From Burkholderia singularis (GTDB lineage Bacteria > Pseudomonadota > Gammaproteobacteria > Burkholderiales > Burkholderiaceae), in assembly GCF_900176645.1 (NCBI RefSeq), contig NZ_FXAN01000094.1:87060-151059 (forward strand): a stretch of 64,000 nt of DNA, read 5' to 3'. A program made the translations under genes and the position numbers. The notes beneath the pieces are model-generated. The model saw only the letters and a program-made list of their open reading frames with translations. It was not told the DNA's origin and did no database searches. The stretch's first letter is position 1. Every line of letters starts with the position of its first letter. Shown here one piece after another: positions 59,562 to 64,000 of this stretch.

Positions 59562-59938
59562 CTCCGTTCATCCATCGTGCGTCCGATCGGTAACCGCCAA
59601 CCGGACGAATCCGCTGCAATCGTCATGCCGCTCGCCTGTGCCCGATACGCGTTCCCACCGCGGTTCGGCGCACGGCCGTCGCAGCCCGGCTTCCGTCGAG
59701 CGCCGATAGCCATTTCGACGGCTCCCTGCCCCGGTTCACGTGACAGCGCGAAATCGCGGCACACCGCACGCCGATGCGCGCACCAATCGAAGCCGGCGGC
59801 TACGGCCGACAATGCGCGACGACTACACCTCTCTGCAATCGATTGAAGCTTTTGCCTACTCGCCGCAGGTCCGCGCCGGCGCGGCCGATGCTCGGGCCGC
59901 CGGGCACGGCTTGGGCGCCACCCCGCCGCGATGCCCGT
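59562..59938. other. Intergenic region without visible gene
   Basis: About 380 bp between the BON remnant and the small lipoprotein gene. Only short chance ORFs occur on both strands. No repeat or RNA element is evident. Confidence 0.45.
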
Positions 59939-60163
59939 TCACTGCCCACTCGCGCCCGGCATGGAAGCCGCGCCCGACGCTGCATTCGGCACGACAGGCG
60001 TGGCCGGCTGCGCAGGCTGCGCGGGCTGCAAAGCGCCCGCGCCCGAACTCGAATTCGATGTGTCGTCGCGCTGCTTCGAACATCCGGCGCTCATGACAAT
60101 GCCGGTCATCACCAGACCGGCGACGAGCGCACGCGACACGATGCGAAATAGATCAAATGCCAT
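59939..60163 (-). CDS. Small lipoprotein
   Basis: A 74-residue protein starting at 60163 behind GGGAGA. It has a short basic N-terminus, a hydrophobic helix (ALVAGLVMTGIVM) and a lipobox-like SAGCSKQ, giving a mature tail rich in Ser, Ala, Pro and Gln (GALQPAQPAQPATPVVP). The lipobox is weak at -3 (Ser). No family is recognised. Probably an anchored, unfolded envelope lipoprotein. Confidence 0.6.
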   Translation of the reverse strand: MAFDLFRIVSRALVAGLVMTGIVMSAGCSKQRDDTSNSSSGAGALQPAQPAQPATPVVPNAASGAASMPGASGQ

Positions 60164-60434
60164 GACATCTCCCAGGTTGAAGGTAACCGACAGGGCGCAA
60201 TTCGCATGCCGCATCCTCCATCGATATTTCGGGCGCATCGCGCGCGCCGGACGATGCCGTCTACGCTCGTTCGACCGTTATGAATTCCGTCGATACGCGA
60301 TTTGATTCGAACGGGAACGATTCCATGCGGCCGCGCCACGTCGATTGACGCTCACTAAAAGGAATTGAATAACATCTGCCGATAGATGCCCCGGCGACCA
60401 CCATCCGAGCGCGGCCCGCGAGCAGCCGCATGCG

Positions 60435-60971
60435 TCACCCCTTGTCGGCCAATGCGCGCTGAATTGCTGCTTCGGTCTGCGCGTAAGCGCCCTCCCCGAA
60501 ATGCGAATAGACGATGTGCCCGCGCCGGTCGATCAAATACAACGCCGGCCAGTACTGGTTACCGTAGGCATTCCACGTCGCATAGCGGTTGTCCTGAGCG
60601 ACCGGAAAGCTGATGCCAAAGCGGACGATCGCTTTCTTCACGTTGTCGGTTTCCTGTTCGAACGGATACTCCGGTGTGTGTACCCCGACGACGACGAGGC
60701 CCCGGTCTTTGTATCGTTCATGCCAGCGCTCGATATATGGGACGGTATGAATGCAATTGACGCAACCGTAAGTCCAGAAGTCGACCAGCACCACCTGGCC
60801 GCGCAGTTGCTGCATGGTGAGCGCTTTGCTGTTGATCCATTGGTCGATGCCGGTGAATTCGGGTGCCGCGCCGGTGTTGCCGATCCGGCCTTGAGCGAAC
60901 GGAATAGGGCTGAGCGCGGCTGCGGCGCCGACCCAGGCGGCAGTACAGACGAGTTTGATTCGCTTGAACAT
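60435..60971 (-). CDS. TlpA/DipZ-type thioredoxin-fold protein
   Basis: A 178-residue exported protein. After a signal peptide (VCTAAWVGAAAALSPIPFAQ) it has the DipZ C-terminal thioredoxin domain: PEFTGIDQWINSKALTMQQL, the active site FWTYGCVNCIHTVPYIERWH, GLVVVGVHTPEYPFEQE and QYWPALYLIDRRGHIVYSHF, ending with GEGAYAQTEAAI. The CVNC pair should be redox active in the periplasm. In DipZ the same domain is fused behind a CcdA membrane part; here the part before it is a separate decayed ORF at 60973-61478. Confidence 0.88.
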   Translation of the reverse strand: MFKRIKLVCTAAWVGAAAALSPIPFAQGRIGNTGAAPEFTGIDQWINSKALTMQQLRGQVVLVDFWTYGCVNCIHTVPYIERWHERYKDRGLVVVGVHTPEYPFEQETDNVKKAIVRFGISFPVAQDNRYATWNAYGNQYWPALYLIDRRGHIVYSHFGEGAYAQTEAAIQRALADKG

Positions 60972-60972
60972 T

Positions 60973-61478
60973 TCAGTGTGCCGTGAAGGTAGGAAGGTGC
61001 GTGGAAAGAACGCTCAGGGCGAGCGTGTCGAACTGAAAGTCGATCGCGGCGGCCGTGATGATCCCGAGAACGCCGAAACATGGCTGCAATCGGGGCGAGA
61101 TTCGCGCAACGCTGCGCGATTGCCGCAGCGCGCGTTGCCCGTGGCCGCGACGGGTAACGGCAGCCGTGCGACGAGCCGATCGAAGGGCTCGTGCCACTGC
61201 CGCAGCAGGCCGAACAGCGCCAACAAGGCTGCTGCTGCGGCGCAGACAGCGTGCTGTACGGCGTGCACAGCGCTCGGCACCGCGCCCGACGTCAGCGCCA
61301 GCGACACCGAGGCCACGATGAGCCCGGCGACAATGCACAGCGGCCGCACGCAGCCGGCGCGGTCGGCACGCTCAGCGCCCGCGCCCGGCAGAGCGGGCAT
61401 CCCAGGCAGAACGCAACGCGACGCAATGGTGAACAGACCCGCGAGTCGCGCTAACGGCGGTTCGAGCAGGCTGGGCAT
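60973..61478 (-). pseudogene. Decayed CcdA/DipZ-like membrane protein
   Basis: The start at 61478 leads into a CcdA-like beginning: LARLAGLFTIASRCVLPGMP with a conserved Cys and Pro, then VAGLIVASVSLALTSG and CAAAAALLALFGLLR. After about residue 110 the frame turns Arg/Ser-rich. In the other minus-strand frame the sequence continues hydrophobically (RLQPCFGVLGIITAAAIDF), which fits the second Cys helix of CcdA. The gene therefore seems shortened and frameshifted. It ends next to the start of the thioredoxin-fold gene, its usual partner for passing electrons to the periplasm. Confidence 0.65.
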
Positions 61479-61662
61479 GACGAGGCTCCCGTTGTCCGAT
61501 TGGACGGCATGGCGCCATTGAAAGCCTGCTCTGTATCCCGGTTGTGTCGCCCCGACCGGCCGAATGCAAGGTGTTGTGTCCGGTCGCGGCGCGGATACAT
61601 TAGGATACGTATCGGCTCGCCCGTTGCGCTATAAAGCTCACGTCATCCACATGGAGAGCGAC

Positions 61663-61815
61663 ATGAGCGCCGATCGCCTCGAAATGAAACGCGTCATCAT
61701 GGCCGTTTGGGTAGCGGCGGGGGCGATTTTCACGGAAATCATGCAGCCGGCGTATTGTCCGTGTATTCAGGAGCGTGCCTGGCGGACGGAAAAACGAAGA
61801 GAGACGAACCGATGA
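61663..61815 (+). CDS. Small ORF coupled to the response regulator
   Basis: A 50-residue ORF with GGAGAG nine bases before the ATG. It has a short polar start (MSADRLEMKR), a hydrophobic stretch (VIMAVWVAAGAIFTEIM) and a Cys/Arg-rich end (PAYCPCIQERAWRTEKRRET). Its stop overlaps the response regulator start by four bases (ATGA), which argues for translation. It could be a leader peptide or small membrane protein. No homology is recognised. Confidence 0.45.
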   Translation: MSADRLEMKRVIMAVWVAAGAIFTEIMQPAYCPCIQERAWRTEKRRETNR

Positions 61816-62555
61816 CGGAGAAGCCGGATCATGTGCTCGTGGTCGACGATGACCGCGCCATTCGCGAACTGGTGGGAAGCTACCTCGAAAAGAACGGCAT
61901 GCGCGTCTCGCTGGCCGCCAATGGCCGTGAAATGCGCAATGTGCTCGAAAGCGGCGCACCCGACCTGATCGTGCTCGATCTCATGTTGCCGGGCGACGAC
62001 GGGCTGGTTCTGTGCCGGGATCTGCGCGCGGGCAAGTTTCGCGCCGTGCCCGTGCTGATGCTCACCGCGCGCGGCGACGAAACTGACCGCATAGTCGGCC
62101 TCGAAATGGGCGCCGACGACTATCTTGCCAAACCGTTCGCCGTTCGCGAGCTGTTCGCGCGAATCCGCTCCGTGTTGCGTCGCACCCGAATGCTGCCGCC
62201 CGGCATGCAGGTGACGGAGGTCGCGCAATTGCTGGCGTTCGGCGACTGGCGGCTCGATACCACTGCGCGTCACCTGCTCGATGCCGAGAACATCATGGTC
62301 GCGCTGAGCGGCGCCGAATACCGGCTGTTGCGGGTCTTCCTCGACTATCCGCAGCGGGTTCTGACACGAGATCAACTGCTCAATCTGACCCAGGGCCGCC
62401 AGGCCGACGCGTTCGACCGTTCGATCGACTTGCTGGTCAGCCGCTTGCGGCAGCGTTTGCGGGACGAGGCGCGCGAGCCGCGCTACATCAAGACGCTGCG
62501 CAACGAGGGATATGTGTTTTCGTCGGCGGTCACCGTGATCGACGCGCTGCAATGA
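61812..62555 (+). CDS. OmpR-family response regulator
   Basis: A 247-residue two-component regulator from the ATG at 61812. The receiver domain shows VVDDDRAIRELVGSYLEKNG, the phosphorylated Asp in LIVLDLMLPGDDGL, the Thr in LMLTARGDETDRI and the Lys in DDYLAKPFAVRELFAR. The C-terminal winged helix contains LSGAEYRLLRVFLDYPQRVL, SIDLLVSRLRQRLRDEA and IKTLRNEGYVFSS. It overlaps both the small ORF before it and the kinase after it by four bases each. Confidence 0.96.
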   Translation: MTEKPDHVLVVDDDRAIRELVGSYLEKNGMRVSLAANGREMRNVLESGAPDLIVLDLMLPGDDGLVLCRDLRAGKFRAVPVLMLTARGDETDRIVGLEMGADDYLAKPFAVRELFARIRSVLRRTRMLPPGMQVTEVAQLLAFGDWRLDTTARHLLDAENIMVALSGAEYRLLRVFLDYPQRVLTRDQLLNLTQGRQADAFDRSIDLLVSRLRQRLRDEAREPRYIKTLRNEGYVFSSAVTVIDALQ

Positions 62556-63916
62556 AACCGTCCGCGGGTTGGCATTGGCCGCGCACGCTGTTTGCCCGGC
62601 TCGCCGTCATACTTTTCGCGGGACTCGCGCTCGCGCAGGCGCTGTCGTTCTGGCTGACGTGGATGGAGCGCGATCGGGCCACCGTCGACCTGATGACAGG
62701 CTATGTCGAGCGCGAAGTCGTGAGTTCCGTTGCGCTGCTCGACCGCTTGCCGCAAGCAGAGCGCTCACGGTGGCTGCCACGGCTTTCCCGGCGCAGCTAT
62801 CAATTCATCCTCGGACCGGGGGAGAACGGCGTCCCGATCGATGCGAGCCTGTCCGAGCGTTTCGCGCAAGCAATAACGGACGGAGTCGGCCGCACGTATG
62901 CGGTGAAGGTGAACGCGATCCCGGGCGGCCGCGAGCGCTTTCAGGCCCATCTGACGCTCACCGACGGCACACCGCTCACGATCGATTTCCGGCCGATGTC
63001 CGGCGTGCCGCTTTCGAATTGGCTGCCGCTCGTGCTCGTCGCGCAGCTTGCGATGCTGGCCGGTTGCTGCTGGTTTGCGGTCAGGCTCGCGACGCGGCCG
63101 CTGCATGAGCTTGCGCGCGCAGCCGACGGATTGGGGCCGGACCTGAAAGGCGCGCGGATGTCGGAAGCGGGCCCGTCCGAGGTGGCGCGCGCCGCGCGGG
63201 CGTTCAACGCGATGCAGGAGCGCATCGCGGCCTACACGGCCGAGCGCGTGCAGATACTCGCCGCGGTGTCGCACGATTTGCAGACGCCGATCACTCGAAT
63301 GCGCTTGCGCGTGGACGTGATGGACGACAGCGACGAGGCCGCGAAGCTGCGCCAGGATCTGTTCGAAATGGAAAATCTGGTGCGCGAGGGGGTGACTTAC
63401 GCGCGCACGCTGCACGGCGTGGCGGAAGCGCCGTGCCGCATCGATCTCGATGCACTGCTCGACAGCCTCGTCTGTGACTATGTCGATGCCGGCCACGACG
63501 TGTCGCTCACGAAGCGGGTGACGACGCCTATCGTCGTGAGGCCGCAGGCGCTGCGCCGCGTGATCGGCAACCTCATCGACAACGCGCTGAAATTCAGCTC
63601 GGCGGCAACGCTCGAGGCGACGCTGCTTGCGGACGGAAGCGTCGCCATCGACGTGCTCGATCGCGGGCCAGGCATTCCGGCAGAGCTGCTCGACAAGGTA
63701 TTCGAGCCGTTCTACCGGATCGAGACGTCGCGCAACCGGGGCACGGGCGGCACGGGGCTCGGGCTGGCGATTTCCCGTCAATTGGCGCAGGCGATAGATG
63801 CTACGCTGGTGCTGCGTAATCGCCCCGGCGGCGGGCTGAGCGCGTTGCTGACGCTCAACGGGGCGCAACGCGCGCCCGTCCGCCCGCAAGCGGAGCGCCG
63901 CGCGGGCGATTTCTGA
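62552..63916 (+). CDS. Sensor histidine kinase
   Basis: A 454-residue inner-membrane kinase paired with the regulator upstream (ATGA overlap). Two membrane helices (LFARLAVILFAGLALAQALS and LPLVLVAQLAMLAGCCWFAV, about residues 13-33 and 155-175) flank a periplasmic sensor of about 120 residues. A HAMP segment follows (RLATRPLHELARAADGLG), then the H-box VSHDLQTPITRMRLRVDVMD, the N-box VIGNLIDNALKFSS and the G-boxes DRGPGIP and GTGGTGLGLAISRQLA. Its C-terminus ends in a short basic tail. The signal is unknown. Confidence 0.95.
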   Translation: MKPSAGWHWPRTLFARLAVILFAGLALAQALSFWLTWMERDRATVDLMTGYVEREVVSSVALLDRLPQAERSRWLPRLSRRSYQFILGPGENGVPIDASLSERFAQAITDGVGRTYAVKVNAIPGGRERFQAHLTLTDGTPLTIDFRPMSGVPLSNWLPLVLVAQLAMLAGCCWFAVRLATRPLHELARAADGLGPDLKGARMSEAGPSEVARAARAFNAMQERIAAYTAERVQILAAVSHDLQTPITRMRLRVDVMDDSDEAAKLRQDLFEMENLVREGVTYARTLHGVAEAPCRIDLDALLDSLVCDYVDAGHDVSLTKRVTTPIVVRPQALRRVIGNLIDNALKFSSAATLEATLLADGSVAIDVLDRGPGIPAELLDKVFEPFYRIETSRNRGTGGTGLGLAISRQLAQAIDATLVLRNRPGGGLSALLTLNGAQRAPVRPQAERRAGDF

Positions 63917-64000
63917 TGCTCGAACCCGCTTCGCCGATGTAACCGGCGGTATGGTCAAACGCCCGTCGCCCGCCTGCAATCTACTTACCCGCCCCCACCC

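Overview
The window is high-GC proteobacterial DNA with the gene order, codon use and protein families of Burkholderia sensu lato (Betaproteobacteria). Markers are the truA-fimV-asd-leuB-leuD-entericidin-leuC run, the sdhCDAB-sdhE-gltA / GntR / mdh block, subfamily I.2 lipases with a dedicated foldase, and DUF4148, DUF3008 and DUF3175 proteins. In several Burkholderia this metabolic block lies on the second chromosome. The exact species cannot be fixed by reading. I see no rRNA, tRNA, CRISPR array, insertion sequence or prophage.

Left part, about 1-28 kb, is core metabolism. Genes on the minus strand run leuC, a tiny entericidin-like lipoprotein, leuD, leuB, asd, fimV, truA, with the first three codons of the next gene at the window edge. 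Then come a DUF3857/transglutaminase protein, a DUF1479 dioxygenase-like protein with a VOC gene and an AraC regulator, and the operon sdhC-sdhD-sdhA-sdhB-sdhE-gltA. A GntR regulator is divergent from mdh across a perfect 16-bp palindrome. On the plus strand mdh is followed by a CitE-like lyase, a secreted MliC-like protein, a tandem hairpin repeat, prpD and acnA. Together these genes cover leucine synthesis, part of the aspartate pathway, several TCA-cycle steps and methylcitrate metabolism.

Middle part, about 28-44.7 kb, is accessory and mostly about secretion and transport. It holds a LysR regulator, an MFS efflux pump, an S53 (sedolisin) peptidase, a lipase foldase followed by three tandem paralogous secreted lipases, and a copper-type TonB receptor with a DUF2946 protein. 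Next are a cytochrome b561, a Pr6Pr membrane protein, a degenerate LytM lipoprotein and a DUF4148 protein.

Right part, about 44.8-64 kb. It begins with gnd and an operon pairing an NCS1 nucleobase permease with a Sir2 deacetylase. An island of small secreted or stress-type proteins follows: DUF2807, two ferritin-like/DUF892 proteins, DUF4142, DUF3175, DUF3008, a MipA/OmpV protein coupled to a proline-rich protein, and a frameshifted BON protein. A sigma-54-type response regulator sits in the middle beside a very AT-rich spacer. The window ends with the thioredoxin part of a DipZ-like system next to a decayed CcdA-like remnant, then a small ORF overlapping an OmpR-type response regulator, which overlaps its histidine kinase.

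The best candidates for something unusual are the 92-bp hairpin repeat in the prpD-acnA leader, the three lipases with one foldase and nested palindromes, the structured mdh leader, the terminator-like hairpin just before gnd, and the permease-Sir2 pair.
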